64,000 nt of DNA. It comes from Microvirga makkahensis (GTDB taxonomy: Bacteria; Pseudomonadota; Alphaproteobacteria; Rhizobiales; Beijerinckiaceae). A program made the position numbers and the translations under genes. The notes under the pieces are model-generated. The model had not been told where the DNA came from. It saw nothing but the letters and a program-made list of their open reading frames with translations, and did not search any database. The DNA lies in assembly GCF_009830105.1 (NCBI RefSeq), contig NZ_WURB01000007.1, positions 1 through 64,000 on the forward strand, in the 5' to 3' direction. Every line of letters starts with the position of its first letter. Positions within the stretch are counted from its first letter, which is position 1. This document shows, piece by piece, positions 1-8,230 of the stretch.

Positions 1-165
1 CTTGCCCTCGGAGTCGAGCCCCGACAGGGTGTAGGCGTCGGTGTGGCACACGCCGGTCGCCATCACCTCCACCAGAACCTCGCCCGCCTTCGGGCCCTCC
101 AGGCGGATCGTCTCAATCGTCAAAGGCCGGCCCGCCTCCCACGCAACTGCCGCACGCGTTTCCAT
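1..165 (-). CDS. frmA: S-(hydroxymethyl)glutathione dehydrogenase (class III alcohol dehydrogenase), N-terminal part
   Basis: Only the first 55 residues lie in the window; the gene runs off the left edge in frame. The visible N-terminus has the class III zinc alcohol dehydrogenase pattern: [12 protein letters not shown] near residue 4, and [12 protein letters not shown] from residue 38, which includes the catalytic-zinc Cys. The start ATG at 165 is preceded by a GGGAGGAAGGG ribosome site. In this family the enzyme oxidises S-hydroxymethylglutathione, formed from formaldehyde and glutathione, to S-formylglutathione using NAD. It is the last visible gene of a reverse-strand series with PQQ-linked transport genes. 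That placing suggests it detoxifies or dissimilates the formaldehyde released by methanol oxidation. The family call is firm for the part seen, but a general class III ADH name would be equally correct. Confidence 0.88.
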   Translation of the reverse strand, partial: METRAAVAWEAGRPLTIETIRLEGPKAGEVLVEVMATGVCHTDAYTLSGLDSEGK

Positions 166-268
166 GTCCCTTCCTCCCGTTGCTTGGTCCGGAACACCAG
201 CGCGCCGGCACCGGACCCACAAAGACTCTGAAGAACCTAACGGAGCGATCCCTGCAGGCAAAGCCAAG

Positions 269-880
269 CTACAGACGCTCCTGGATGCGGCGCGCGATCT
301 CGAAGAGATGGTGTTCCAGAAGCACAGGCGTATCGCAGACGGAGCGAAGCGCCTGCGCCCTCTCCTCGAAGATACGCTTGTCCCATTGAAAGCGGGTCTC
401 GAGATCCTGAAGGTCCTTGCCGAGCTGGACAGCCGGCTCATCCCTGGCAGCACTGACTTCATCGGCTTCCTTGCGGATTCTCTCGGCAAGTTTTCCCTGG
501 CCGCGGGCGTAGCGCTCAATTCCAGCTATGACGCGGGATCTTTCCGTATTGACGATTTCGAGAACGCCCGCGAACACCCGGGTGAGGCGCTCGGCCCTGT
601 GCTCTCCAATCTTCGCCAAGAATTCGTCGATCAAAGGGCCGACTTCCTCCGGCCGCGTTCGGCGGGAGGCTAGCCGCTGCGCGAGCGCTGCCGCATCTGC
701 ATCCGACTGCCACGGCCCGACTTTCTGAAGATCGGGTCCCGACCACACCGTGCCGGCAGCGATCACCGGCACCTTTCTTTGCACGCACGGCCAATCGGCA
801 TTCGATGGCGCCTGCCCTTGAGCGGCAGGGCAAAGTCCCGCAACCGCAAAAGCTGAGACAAGCAAGGAAACACGCTTCAT
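269..880 (-). CDS. exported hypothetical protein of the PQQ/alcohol-oxidation cluster
   Basis: The 203-residue product starts with a Sec signal peptide (hydrophobic [19 protein letters not shown], cleavage near residue 22). A short segment with WPCVQRKVP follows, then a long charged, helix-rich region (about residues 75-200) with many Arg, Glu and Ala that could form a coiled coil. Two Cys, one in WPCVQ and one in VCDTP near residue 182, could form a disulfide. The start overlaps the stop of the upstream permease gene by ATGA, so the two are probably translated together. I recognise no enzyme motif. Its position, coupled to an ABC exporter of the quinoprotein type and followed by the formaldehyde dehydrogenase gene, points to a periplasmic accessory role, but that is inference. 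Confidence 0.75.
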   Translation of the reverse strand: MKRVSLLVSAFAVAGLCPAAQGQAPSNADWPCVQRKVPVIAAGTVWSGPDLQKVGPWQSDADAAALAQRLASRRTRPEEVGPLIDEFLAKIGEHRAERLTRVFAGVLEIVNTERSRVIAGIERYARGQGKLAERIRKEADEVSAARDEPAVQLGKDLQDLETRFQWDKRIFEERAQALRSVCDTPVLLEHHLFEIARRIQERL

Positions 881-1725
881 GTGGTCTCTCCAGCGGGGCC
901 ACCGCGCCGGATCATGATCCCACGGGCAGGATCATAGGCGAGGACTGCGAGCACGAAGAATACGAGTGTCACCAGCGTGACGACACTCAGCGCGGTCGGG
1001 TCGAAAGAGCCGTACAGCGCATGTCGGACCAGTTCCACGGCATGCGTGAACGGGTTTGCGAGGCATATCATGTAGAGCGCCTCGCTCGATTCGCGGATGC
1101 GCCATAAGGGGTAAAGAGCAGAGGAAGCGAAGAACATCGGAAAGATGACGAAGTTCATCACGCTGGCGAAATTCTCGAGCTGGCGAACGAGCGAAGACAG
1201 GAACAGGCCGATCGAACCCAGCATCAGCCCTGAAAGGACCAGCGCCGGCAGCGCCGCGAGATAGCCGAGCGGAGGGATGTCAACCTCCCAGACGTGAGCG
1301 ATGGCGAGGAAGACATAGACCTGCAAAAGGGACACAAGAACACCTGCGGCAAGCTTGGCGAGCAGGATGGACCAGCGTGGAAAGGGGCTGGTGAGAAGGA
1401 CGCGCATCGAGCCGACCTCCCGGTCGTAAACCATGGAGAGTGACGATTGCATGCCGTTGAAAAGCTGGATCATGACCGCAAGGCCCGGAACGACATAAAC
1501 TTCGTAGAGCACATAGGTCTCATACGGAGGAATGATCGATACCCCCAGGACACTCCGGAAGCCTGCAGCGAAAATGAAGAGCCACACGAGCGGCCTGACG
1601 AGAGCCGAGAGAAAACGTTCCCTCTGGTTGACGAAGCGGAGAAACTCCCGCCGCACGATGCCCGAGAAGCAGGTAGCATATCCTGCAAAGCCTAGCCTGC
1701 CCTCGACTGTCACCGTGCTGCTCAT
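877..1725 (-). CDS. ABC-2 type transporter permease of the PQQ-dependent alcohol system
   Basis: The 282-residue product has the layout of an ABC-2 permease. A cytoplasmic N-terminus containing RREFLRFVNQRERFLSALVRPLVW leads into about six membrane segments (around residues 45-65, 75-95, 125-150, 155-180, 190-210 and 240-262). The motif around SMVYDREVGSMRVLLTSPFPR is the conserved loop of this class. It overlaps the ATPase gene upstream and the exported protein downstream by ATGA, so the three form one translational unit. The family resembles the permease that accompanies quinoprotein alcohol dehydrogenases in Pseudomonas (ped region) and Bradyrhizobium. Substrate and direction are unknown; the fold suggests export. 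The associated substrate-binding gene upstream is broken here, so activity of the whole system is uncertain. Confidence 0.85.
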   Translation of the reverse strand: MSSTVTVEGRLGFAGYATCFSGIVRREFLRFVNQRERFLSALVRPLVWLFIFAAGFRSVLGVSIIPPYETYVLYEVYVVPGLAVMIQLFNGMQSSLSMVYDREVGSMRVLLTSPFPRWSILLAKLAAGVLVSLLQVYVFLAIAHVWEVDIPPLGYLAALPALVLSGLMLGSIGLFLSSLVRQLENFASVMNFVIFPMFFASSALYPLWRIRESSEALYMICLANPFTHAVELVRHALYGSFDPTALSVVTLVTLVFFVLAVLAYDPARGIMIRRGGPAGETT

Positions 1726-2465
1726 GCGTTCTCTTTGACTCTTCTGTCATTAGTAAGCTGGTGGAACGCCGTGGCCAGGCCACCCTCGGAAGCAACCGAC
1801 CGGACGGGTCCGCTTGCGATCACCTGACCCTCATGAAGGACCACGACACCATCGTCCGGCTCGATCTCATCGAGAATGTGCGTGGCCCAGAGGACGGACA
1901 ATCCCTCTTCCCGCACCAGCGCCCGAATGTCTGCGACAATGTCGGAGCGGGACGCCATGTCGAGTCCGACAGTCGGTTCGTCGAGCAGGAGGAGGCGCGG
2001 CTGATGGATAAGGGCGCGGGCGATCTCGACGCGTCGCGCCTGCCCTCCGGACAGAGTGCGCACCTTGTCGTCCATCCGGTCGGCTAGCCCAACCCGCGCC
2101 AGAAGTGCGGCAGAGCGCTCGACAGCATGACGCTTTACGATCCCATGGAGAGCGGCATGATAGACGAGATTCTGGCCGATTGTCAGATCCGGATCGAGTG
2201 TTCGGGCCTGGAACACGATCCCAAGGTCGGCGAGGGCTCGCGACGGCTCCCGCTGCATGTCGCGTTCAAAGACCCGCACAGCACCGGTCCGGCTGTGATA
2301 CAGCCGCGCAATGATCGCGAAGAGCGTCGTCTTCCCGGCACCGTTGGGACCAAGGAGCGCAACGAATTGGCCTTGCGGGACACGAAAGGAAACCTCGCTC
2401 AGGACCTGCCTCACTCCGAACCAGTGGCTGACGTTTTCTACGCGCAAGGCATCGGCTGCACTCAT
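1722..2465 (-). CDS. ABC transporter ATP-binding protein of the PQQ-dependent alcohol system
   Basis: The 247-residue ATPase has all nucleotide-binding motifs: Walker A GPNGAGKTT near residue 36, signature LSGGQARRVEIARAL, Walker B LLLLDEPTVGLD, and the switch His in WATHILDE. A start at 2465 is preferred over an in-frame ATG at 2513 because the longer version would overlap the end of the preceding gene, and the residues from 2465 (SAADALRVENVSHWFG) match where such ATPases begin. A CCGGAG site lies about 6 bases upstream. It would energise the ABC-2 permease encoded just downstream with a 4-base overlap. The best family match I can name is the PQQ alcohol-dehydrogenase-associated ABC ATPase. 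Confidence 0.87.
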   Translation of the reverse strand: MSAADALRVENVSHWFGVRQVLSEVSFRVPQGQFVALLGPNGAGKTTLFAIIARLYHSRTGAVRVFERDMQREPSRALADLGIVFQARTLDPDLTIGQNLVYHAALHGIVKRHAVERSAALLARVGLADRMDDKVRTLSGGQARRVEIARALIHQPRLLLLDEPTVGLDMASRSDIVADIRALVREEGLSVLWATHILDEIEPDDGVVVLHEGQVIASGPVRSVASEGGLATAFHQLTNDRRVKENA

Positions 2466-2478
2466 GAAGCTCCGGCCC

Positions 2479-3288
2479 TCACTCAGGCGCGACGGCGACG
2501 CCCCACGGGACACGCCCGACGCTAATGCGCTCGACGACCTTCAGGCTGCCGACATCGACGGGGTTCCCGTTCGTCGCAAAAAGCAGCTTCTCGTCGGGCG
2601 TGAGAGCAAGCTGCCACACGCGCTGACCGACGAGGAGACATTTATCGACTTCGGGCATATCCGTATTCACGACGCCAACCGTTTTCGCAGGCCCAAGCGC
2701 GACGAAGACCCGGCTGTCATCGAGGATCAGCCGGCCTCCAGCCGGCTCGATCGCCTCCTTCGGCAGCCCTGGCATCTTGAGCCCGATCTTCACGATCATG
2801 GGTGTTTTGGTGTCAATGACGCTGTCTGCGCCGCGAAGCCGGTTGTCCTGCGTCCCCATGCCCAATGGAACGACCGATCGATCCTCCAAGGCAAAGGCAA
2901 TGGCCAAGGGCTCTGATACTGGCAGCTTGACAACCGGGAACCGGACATCATCCTGGACAAACGTAAGGGCTTTCGCTCCAGGATTTTCGTTCTCGTCCAG
3001 CCAGGCCTCATCGAGGCGGTACCGCTGACCGATCATCGCTCCAGTCGTATTGTTGTCCCGGATCGCCAGACTGCCTCCGGCAAAACCTTCACCCTCCGGC
3101 ACTGGATTGAACCCGTAAGAGGGGGACGGCGAACGATAGGACAGGAACCCCATCGGCACGTCCACCGCTTCGGCGGCTTTGACCGTACCGGTGAAGTGGA
3201 GGATCAAAGCCGCCGCAAAGCAGAACAGGCCACACAGCTCATGCAGAGGCCTGACAAGAGCATACCGAAGAGTTCTGCAATTGAGCAC
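2479..3288 (-). pseudogene. hybrid remnant: PQQ-system ABC binding protein N-terminus joined to C-terminus of a beta-propeller protein
   Basis: This 269-codon frame looks like two truncated neighbours fused by a deletion. After a signal peptide (LCGLFCFAAALILHF, cleavage near AEA), residues about 45-155 match the start of the substrate-binding protein of the quinoprotein ABC system (GFAGGSLAIRDNNTTGAMIG, then DNRLRGAD). From about residue 157 to the end it matches the last 110 residues of the PQQ-associated YVTN-type beta-propeller protein (VIDTKT, PGLPKEAI, LLVGQRVWQL, FATNG, GRVPWGVAV). The join falls near position 2820 and stays in frame. Even the propeller part has a small gap after FATNG. 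I prefer a GTG start at 3288, preceded by GGAGGAAGG; an in-frame ATG lies further out at 3417. The hybrid may be translated but is unlikely to do either parent's job. Calling it a pseudogene is inference from the missing halves. Confidence 0.75.
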
Positions 3289-3498
3289 AGTTGCGTCGCC
3301 TTCCTCCAGACGCCACAGGGTACGCCAGCGGCGACCAAACATCCATCGTCTCTTTGGTAGACTCGGCTCCCTGTGTCGGCTGATACAAATCCGGCCCCCT
3401 CTTCGGATCAGTTGCACATCGAATCGCGTTTCCGTCTTGTTACCTTCCCCACACGGATATTCGGATCAGTATCCGCAAAGGTGTTCGGGAGAGAGTCA

Positions 3499-3705
3499 AT
3501 GTTGCTGTTGATGACGATCTGTTTCCTCGCTGACCCCTCGGTCTGCCGAGAGGAACGACTGAGCCTCTCCTTTGAAGATACGGGCTATACTGCCTGCATG
3601 GTTCATGCGCAGTGGGTGCTCGCCGAGTGGCAGCAGAGCCATCCCGGCTGGCGGATCGACCGCTGGCACTGCGTGGCGCGAGCTGCCGTCCCGAAAAAGA
3701 TTTGA
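3499..3705 (+). CDS. small exported hypothetical protein
   Basis: The 68-residue product has a short hydrophobic leader (MLLLMTICFLADPSVC), then a compact domain with three Cys (SVC, TACM, WHC) and an HPGWRIDRWHC ending. That layout is typical of small periplasmic proteins of unknown function in Hyphomicrobiales. The start ATG at 3499 has GGGAGAGAG upstream. It lies in the divergent gap between the broken binding-protein gene and pqqA and reads toward pqqA, but about 200 bases separate them, so it is not clearly in the pqq operon. No function can be assigned. An extension to an ATG at 3373 is in frame but would place charged residues before the leader. Confidence 0.55.
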   Translation: MLLLMTICFLADPSVCREERLSLSFEDTGYTACMVHAQWVLAEWQQSHPGWRIDRWHCVARAAVPKKI

Positions 3706-3835
3706 TCCAGCCGCCGGACCGACGCTCTGCACGAACCACCCCTCAGAGCACAGCGCCGCGGGCACATCGACACAATCACACCGGCGAAGTCAATTCCGCT
3801 TGCCTAGTTTCCTGATCTCCACCATAGTTATTAAA

Positions 3836-3854
3836 TTGGCGAGTGTATCGCCAA
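3836..3854 (+). promoter_or_regulatory. perfect inverted repeat upstream of pqqA
   Basis: TTGGCGA and TCGCCAA face each other across 5 bases, ending 56 bases before the pqqA start. It lies in a locally AT-richer stretch. It could be a repressor or activator operator or a hairpin in the leader. Nothing in the sequence decides between these. Confidence 0.4.
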
Positions 3855-3910
3855 GATGAGAGGCTGCGAGTTCGTAAAGGACGATTGCAAGCCTAATCGC
3901 GGAGGAAACC

Positions 3911-4024
3911 ATGAGCATGAAATGGTCTAAGCCTTCTGTTCGCGAGTACTGCGTCGGCATGGAAGTCACAAGCTACGAGTCAGCCGACATCGATCCGTCG
4001 ATGGAGATCGACCCCTTCAGGTAA
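3911..4024 (+). CDS. pqqA: PQQ precursor peptide PqqA
   Basis: A 37-residue peptide begins MSMKWSKPSV and carries the diagnostic Glu-x3-Tyr pair as EVTSY (Glu18 and Tyr22). In the known pathway those two side chains are cross-linked by PqqE and become the skeleton of pyrroloquinoline quinone. It starts 6 bases after a strong GGAGGAAACC site and ends 21 bases before pqqB, so it heads the operon. The C-terminal tail after Tyr22 is rich in acidic residues. It is longer than the 23-24-residue forms of some genera but within the family range. The start could be Met1 or Met3; Met1 has the better ribosome-site spacing. Confidence 0.95.
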   Translation: MSMKWSKPSVREYCVGMEVTSYESADIDPSMEIDPFR

Positions 4025-4045
4025 TCTGACGGCCACGCAGGCAGG

Positions 4046-4951
4046 TTGGAGGTGCAGGCCGTCATCCTCGGGTCTGCAGCAGGAGGCGGTGTTCCGCAAT
4101 GGAACTGCCGCTGTCCAGTCTGCCAGCTGGCTTGGGCTGGAGATCCGAGGGTCAAGGCCGGTACGCAGTCAAGCTTAGCGGTTTCGCCGGATGGCGAGCG
4201 CTGGCTTGTTCTGAATGCGTCGCCGGACATTCGGCATCAGATCTCCCAGACAGGCGACTTGCACCCGCGGATGGGGTTACGCCACTCACCGATCGACGCC
4301 GTTCTTCTGACGAGCGCCGAGGTCGACCATGTGGCTGGCCTTCTCACGATGCGGGAGCGGCAGCCTTTCGCAGTCTTCGCAACGCCCCAGATTCTCGACA
4401 CGCTAGCGCTTAACCCGATCTTCGATGTGCTCGCGCCGCAACTCGTCACCCGCCACGCGGTCGACTTCGAGCAATCGTTCGAGCCTGTCGGCGGTCTCCT
4501 TGCTACAATCTTCGCCGTTCCCGGAAAAGTGCCCCTGTGGCGTGAGAACCAGGAGGGCATCTCTGATGACAGCTCCGGCACCACGGTTGGCGTCATTCTC
4601 GAATCATCTGCCAAGCGTATCGCATACATTCCCGGTTGCGCCTGGATCGACGATGATTTGCTCCGCCGAATAGCGGGAGTCGATGCGCTGCTGTTTGACG
4701 GAACTGTTTTCAGGGATGACGAACTGATCCAGGCTGGCGTGAGCGAGAAGACCGGACGTCGGATGGGCCATGTTCCCATGAGCGGCCAGGATGGTTCTCT
4801 CGTTCGGTTGCGGGATGTCCCAGCGTCGCGTCGCGTTTTCGTTCACATCAACAATACCAACCCCGTTCTCGTCCAAGACTCACCGGAACGTCGCCTTGTC
4901 GAACAACAGGGATGGATCGTTGCACATGATGGCTTGAGGATATTCCCTTGA
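4046..4951 (+). CDS. pqqB: PQQ biosynthesis protein PqqB (metallo-beta-lactamase fold oxygenase)
   Basis: The 301-residue protein has the PqqB hallmarks: VILGSAAGGGVPQWNC at the N-terminus, the CRCPVC zinc-type cluster, LNASPDIRHQ, and the TSAEVDHVAGLL metal-site region of the metallo-beta-lactamase fold. In the pathway it is assigned to hydroxylation of the PqqE-derived amino-acid intermediate. The frame starts at a TTG at 4046. A GTG two codons later is also possible, and the usual ribosome site is poor for either, so translation may depend on coupling to pqqA. The stop overlaps the start of pqqC by 4 bases (TTGA). Length matches the family (about 300). Confidence 0.95.
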   Translation: MEVQAVILGSAAGGGVPQWNCRCPVCQLAWAGDPRVKAGTQSSLAVSPDGERWLVLNASPDIRHQISQTGDLHPRMGLRHSPIDAVLLTSAEVDHVAGLLTMRERQPFAVFATPQILDTLALNPIFDVLAPQLVTRHAVDFEQSFEPVGGLLATIFAVPGKVPLWRENQEGISDDSSGTTVGVILESSAKRIAYIPGCAWIDDDLLRRIAGVDALLFDGTVFRDDELIQAGVSEKTGRRMGHVPMSGQDGSLVRLRDVPASRRVFVHINNTNPVLVQDSPERRLVEQQGWIVAHDGLRIFP

Positions 4952-5730
4952 CGGACAGAAACTCCATATCGAATCCTTCTCTTCCGACCGACGCTCCACC
5001 TCTCTCTGGGTCAGAGCTTGAAGAGGCGTTGCGCGCCGTCGGGGCTCGGCGATACCACAATCTTCATCCCTTTCATCGGCTTTTGCACGGCGGTGAGCTC
5101 GATCGTGATCAGGTGCGGGCCTGGGCTCTCAACCGCTACTGCTACCAAGCGATGATCCCCATCAAAGACGCCGGACTCATCGCAAGAACCGATGATCGGG
5201 AATTGCGACGGGCTTGGCTCCAAAGGATCGTCGACCACGATGGCAAGCAGGACGGCGAAGGCGGGATTGAGCGATGGCTGCGCCTGACCGACGGTCTCGA
5301 CCTGCCACGGGCGTATGTCATGTCGATGAGAGGCGCATTGCCCGCTACACGCTTCGCCGTTGCGGCCTATGTCCACTTCGTGCGCGAACGTTCGCTTCTC
5401 GAGGCTGTCGCGTCATCCCTGACGGAATTGTTCAGTCCCGGCATCATCTCCGAACGGGTGGCGGGCATGTTGGCGAATTACAGTTTCATCTCGACAGAAA
5501 CGCTCAGCTATTTCGAGACCCGACTGTCACAGGCTCCGCGGGATGCCGACTTTGCACTCGACTATGTGAAACGGCATGCGGTCACACGCTCCCAGCAACA
5601 GGCTGTGATCGATGCGCTCTCATTCAAATGCGACGTACTCTGGGCTCAGCTCGATGCTCTTTATTTCAGCTATGTAGAGCCCCGGTTTGTGCCTCCTGGA
5701 GCCTGGTCGCCGGGAGCGGAGCAAGCATGA
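4948..5730 (+). CDS. pqqC: PQQ synthase PqqC
   Basis: The 260-residue product matches PqqC, the cofactor-free oxidase that performs the last ring closure and eight-electron oxidation to PQQ. Visible family features are RRYHNLHPFHRLLHGG near residue 33, ALNRYCYQAMIPIKDA, the VDHDG segment, and the YVHFVRERSLLEAVASSLTELF helix of the heme-oxygenase-like fold. It starts with TTG at 4948, overlapping the pqqB stop, and ends overlapping the pqqD start by ATGA. Unlike in Methylobacterium extorquens, pqqC and pqqD are separate genes here. The first 20 residues are a Ser/Pro-rich extension. Confidence 0.95.
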   Translation: MTDRNSISNPSLPTDAPPLSGSELEEALRAVGARRYHNLHPFHRLLHGGELDRDQVRAWALNRYCYQAMIPIKDAGLIARTDDRELRRAWLQRIVDHDGKQDGEGGIERWLRLTDGLDLPRAYVMSMRGALPATRFAVAAYVHFVRERSLLEAVASSLTELFSPGIISERVAGMLANYSFISTETLSYFETRLSQAPRDADFALDYVKRHAVTRSQQQAVIDALSFKCDVLWAQLDALYFSYVEPRFVPPGAWSPGAEQA

Positions 5731-6035
5731 TGAGAGGGTTGAGTGCAGGAAGCATACCCCACCTTCCGCGCGGCGTCAGGTTGCATCATGACATGATCCG
5801 GAACACACATGTTCTCCTCGCCCCCGAACGGGCTTTCGACCTCGACACCGTCGCGCTGGAGGTCCTCATGCTTGTTGACGGCCGGAGAAGCATCCGAGAG
5901 ATCGCCAGCGATCTTGCCGCTCGCTACGACGCAGACCGGAGCGTAATTGAGGCGGACGTGATAGACATGTTGAACAGCCTCGTCGACAGGCGGATCTTAG
6001 GGGCCTTGAGCCCAGGATCGGATCAGAAGCCATGA
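5727..6035 (+). CDS. pqqD: PqqD peptide chaperone
   Basis: A 102-residue PqqD carries [17 protein letters not shown], then [29 protein letters not shown], which is the winged-helix RiPP recognition domain. PqqD binds the PqqA peptide and presents it to the radical SAM enzyme PqqE. The start ATG at 5727 overlaps the pqqC stop, and its own stop overlaps pqqE by 4 bases. A longer upstream frame exists but lies inside pqqC and is not needed. Confidence 0.94.
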   Translation: MMRGLSAGSIPHLPRGVRLHHDMIRNTHVLLAPERAFDLDTVALEVLMLVDGRRSIREIASDLAARYDADRSVIEADVIDMLNSLVDRRILGALSPGSDQKP

Positions 6036-7165
6036 GTGATGCTCTGAACGACGCTCTTACCCCGATTGGCCTTCTTGCCGAACTCACCCACCGCTGTCCG
6101 CTGCGCTGTCCCTATTGTTCCAATCCAGTCGAGCTGGAACGCCGTTCGTCTGAACTCGACACCGCAACATGGTGTCGGGTCCTCAGCGAGGCTGCCGCGC
6201 TTGGCGTGCTCCATGTCCATCTCTCGGGCGGAGAGCCAACGGCGCGATCCGACATCGAAACCATCACGGCGCATTGCGCAAAGGTCGGCCTCTATTCCAA
6301 CCTGATCACCTCCGGCATCGGTATCGCCCTAGAGAAGCTGCGCGGCCTCGTGGAGGCGGGTCTGGATCATGTCCAGCTCTCCATCCAGGCGGCCGATGCT
6401 GCCCGTGCGGACTCCATCGCGCATCTGAAGGGCGCCCACGATCAGAAGCTTGCCTTTGCAAGACATGTGATCGAACTCGATCTCCCCCTGACGATCAACG
6501 CCGTCATTCACCGTGGCAATATCGACAGCGTATCGGACATCCTCGATCTAGCGGTTTCTCTTGGGGCCAAACGGGTCGAGATTGCTCACACCCAGTATTA
6601 CGGCTGGGCTTTTGTGAACCGCGCCGCCCTGATGCCCACGCGCGCGGAGGTGGACCGGTCGATCGCCCTTGTGGAAGCGGCGCGCGAGCAGTTGCAGGGG
6701 CGTATCGTCATCGATCTCGTCGTGCCGGATTACTATGCGAAGTACCCCAAAGCCTGCGCCGGTGGCTGGGGACGCCGCCTGATGAATGTCTCGCCCTCAG
6801 GCAAGGTGCTGCCGTGCCATGCGGCCGAAACGATCCCGGGTCTGACGTTCTGGAGCGTGCATGATCACTCGCTCGCCGACATTTGGGCGAGATCGCCGGC
6901 CTTCGAGGCATTCCGCGGCACCGCCTGGATGCAGGAGCCTTGCCGGAGCTGCGAGCGGCGAGAGCGCGACTGGGGCGGGTGCCGCTGTCAGGCGCTGGCC
7001 CTGACCGGCAATGCGGCGTCCACTGACCCCGCTTGCCACCTTTCACCCCACCACTCCCTCATCCAAACCCTTGCGGCTGCAGAATCGGCTGCCCCCTCAC
7101 CCACGCCCATCTATCGCGGCTTTGGCGCTTCGGCCGGGCGGCAGCATATAGGGGAGACCGCATGA
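6032..7165 (+). CDS. pqqE: PqqA peptide cyclase PqqE (radical SAM)
   Basis: The 377-residue radical SAM protein has the Cx3Cx2C cluster motif CPLRCPYC (Cys22, 26, 29), the SAM-binding HLSGGEP strand, and a C-terminal SPASM-type cysteine region ([29 protein letters not shown]) for auxiliary iron-sulfur clusters. It forms the carbon-carbon bond between Glu18 and Tyr22 of PqqA. Length fits the family (370-385). The last 25 or so residues (after AAESAAPS) are a low-complexity tail. It is coupled at both ends by ATGA overlaps. No pqqF/G protease gene is adjacent. Confidence 0.96.
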   Translation: MSDALNDALTPIGLLAELTHRCPLRCPYCSNPVELERRSSELDTATWCRVLSEAAALGVLHVHLSGGEPTARSDIETITAHCAKVGLYSNLITSGIGIALEKLRGLVEAGLDHVQLSIQAADAARADSIAHLKGAHDQKLAFARHVIELDLPLTINAVIHRGNIDSVSDILDLAVSLGAKRVEIAHTQYYGWAFVNRAALMPTRAEVDRSIALVEAAREQLQGRIVIDLVVPDYYAKYPKACAGGWGRRLMNVSPSGKVLPCHAAETIPGLTFWSVHDHSLADIWARSPAFEAFRGTAWMQEPCRSCERRERDWGGCRCQALALTGNAASTDPACHLSPHHSLIQTLAAAESAAPSPTPIYRGFGASAGRQHIGETA

Positions 7166-7830
7166 GGAGCTTGGCGTTTGCCATCGGCCTGCTCGGCTGG
7201 TCTGCCGCGGCACCGATCTCGGCACAGGAAGCACCTGCCGCTGCCGAACTTCTCTTTGAAACCCATGACTGGCAGGCTCTCCGGGGAAACGCCGCTCTGC
7301 TCTACAGGTATGAGCGCGTGAGTGATCCCTCCTTCGAGCAAGTGAGAAGCTTCTCCGATACGATCCGTCTCGTTGTCAGGCCCGGGTCGGCGGTCGACAG
7401 CCGCAATGTCCAGGTCGAGATGTTCTCAAGCCCGCATCGACGCCCGGCAGGCCCCTTCGACGAGGTGACAGGCAACCCGATCCTCATTCTGTTCCTGGAG
7501 CAGCATCTCCAGACCCTCGTCGCGGCCGTTGGAGCCAACCCTCGTTATCTGAGGAATGCCGTCCGGGCAGGTCTGCGCGAGAAGGCCTCTGTCATTGCGA
7601 CCACAGCAACATACCAGGGACAGCCAGTTTCGGCATGGCGGGTTGAGATGCAGCCGTTCGCGCAGGATCCCCACCGCACCCGGATGAAGGGGCTTGACGC
7701 TTTGAAGTATTCATTTGTGACATCTGAGCGGGTGCCGGGAGAAATCCACTCTATCGAGATCAAGGCCGTCACGACTGACGGCCGAATTCTTCTTCAGGAG
7801 ACCCTCAGCTATGATCCGAACGGCAGTTGA
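7162..7830 (+). CDS. exported hypothetical protein coupled to pqqE
   Basis: A 222-residue protein begins with a signal peptide ([22 protein letters not shown]). The mature part is rich in beta strands and includes [15 protein letters not shown] and [19 protein letters not shown]. This resembles proteins in which a carrier or lipid-binding beta fold is expected, but I cannot name a family with certainty. It overlaps pqqE by ATGA and the next small gene by 20 bases, so it is the sixth gene of the pqq operon. Operon membership and export suggest a periplasmic role in PQQ use or quinoprotein maturation; that is inference. Confidence 0.75.
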   Translation: MRSLAFAIGLLGWSAAAPISAQEAPAAAELLFETHDWQALRGNAALLYRYERVSDPSFEQVRSFSDTIRLVVRPGSAVDSRNVQVEMFSSPHRRPAGPFDEVTGNPILILFLEQHLQTLVAAVGANPRYLRNAVRAGLREKASVIATTATYQGQPVSAWRVEMQPFAQDPHRTRMKGLDALKYSFVTSERVPGEIHSIEIKAVTTDGRILLQETLSYDPNGS

Positions 7831-8179
7831 GACAAGCGCGCGAGCCGGCCTCTTCCTCATTCTTCTCACCACCGCAGGCCAGGCCGTCGAGGGCAGCCCG
7901 CCGAATGATTATCCCACGGCCGCGCGAGCCGACTATGTTTTTGGATGCATGGCGGCGAACGGACAGTCGCGCGAGATGCTGGAACGATGCTCCTGCTCCA
8001 TCGATATCTTGGCCTCGATCATGCCTTATGATCGCTATGTGCAGGCGGAGACGATCCTATCCATGAGACAGGGAGTGGGCGAGCAGCTGTCGCTGTTTCG
8101 CAATGCCAAGATGTTCGATGACATCGTAGCTGAGCTCCGCCGCGCCCAGGCGGAGGCCGAGATCCGCTGCTTCCGATGA
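7811..8179 (+). CDS. small exported four-Cys protein, last gene of pqq operon
   Basis: The 122-residue product has a signal peptide (AGLFLILLTTAGQAVEG). The mature part contains DYVFGCMAANG, LERCSCSIDILA and a final IRCFR, giving four Cys that could form two disulfides in the periplasm. The family is unknown to me, but the C..CxC..C spacing with an all-helical prediction is distinctive. Its start lies inside the end of the preceding gene (20-base overlap), so the two are probably co-translated. The reverse-strand SoxYZ-like gene converges on it after 51 bases. Confidence 0.7.
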   Translation: MIRTAVETSARAGLFLILLTTAGQAVEGSPPNDYPTAARADYVFGCMAANGQSREMLERCSCSIDILASIMPYDRYVQAETILSMRQGVGEQLSLFRNAKMFDDIVAELRRAQAEAEIRCFR

Positions 8180-8211
8180 CGTACGTCTTACGGCCCCCTT
8201 TGACATCAGTG

Positions 8212-8228
8212 GCCAGAACGGCTCTGGC
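8212..8228. terminator. weak bidirectional terminator candidate
   Basis: GCCAGA and TCTGGC pair across 5 bases in the 51-base gap between the convergent pqq operon and the SoxYZ-like gene. There is no T-tract, so it is placed here mainly by context. Confidence 0.3.
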
Positions 8229-8230
8229 TC

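Noticed and set aside
41-673. Forward frame of 210 codons at the left edge
   Set aside because: Covers the opposite strand of the formaldehyde dehydrogenase start and the exported protein gene, both better supported.
5274-5726. Extended N-terminus for pqqD inside pqqC
   Set aside because: The PqqD fold is complete from the ATG at 5727, which shows the usual ATGA coupling.
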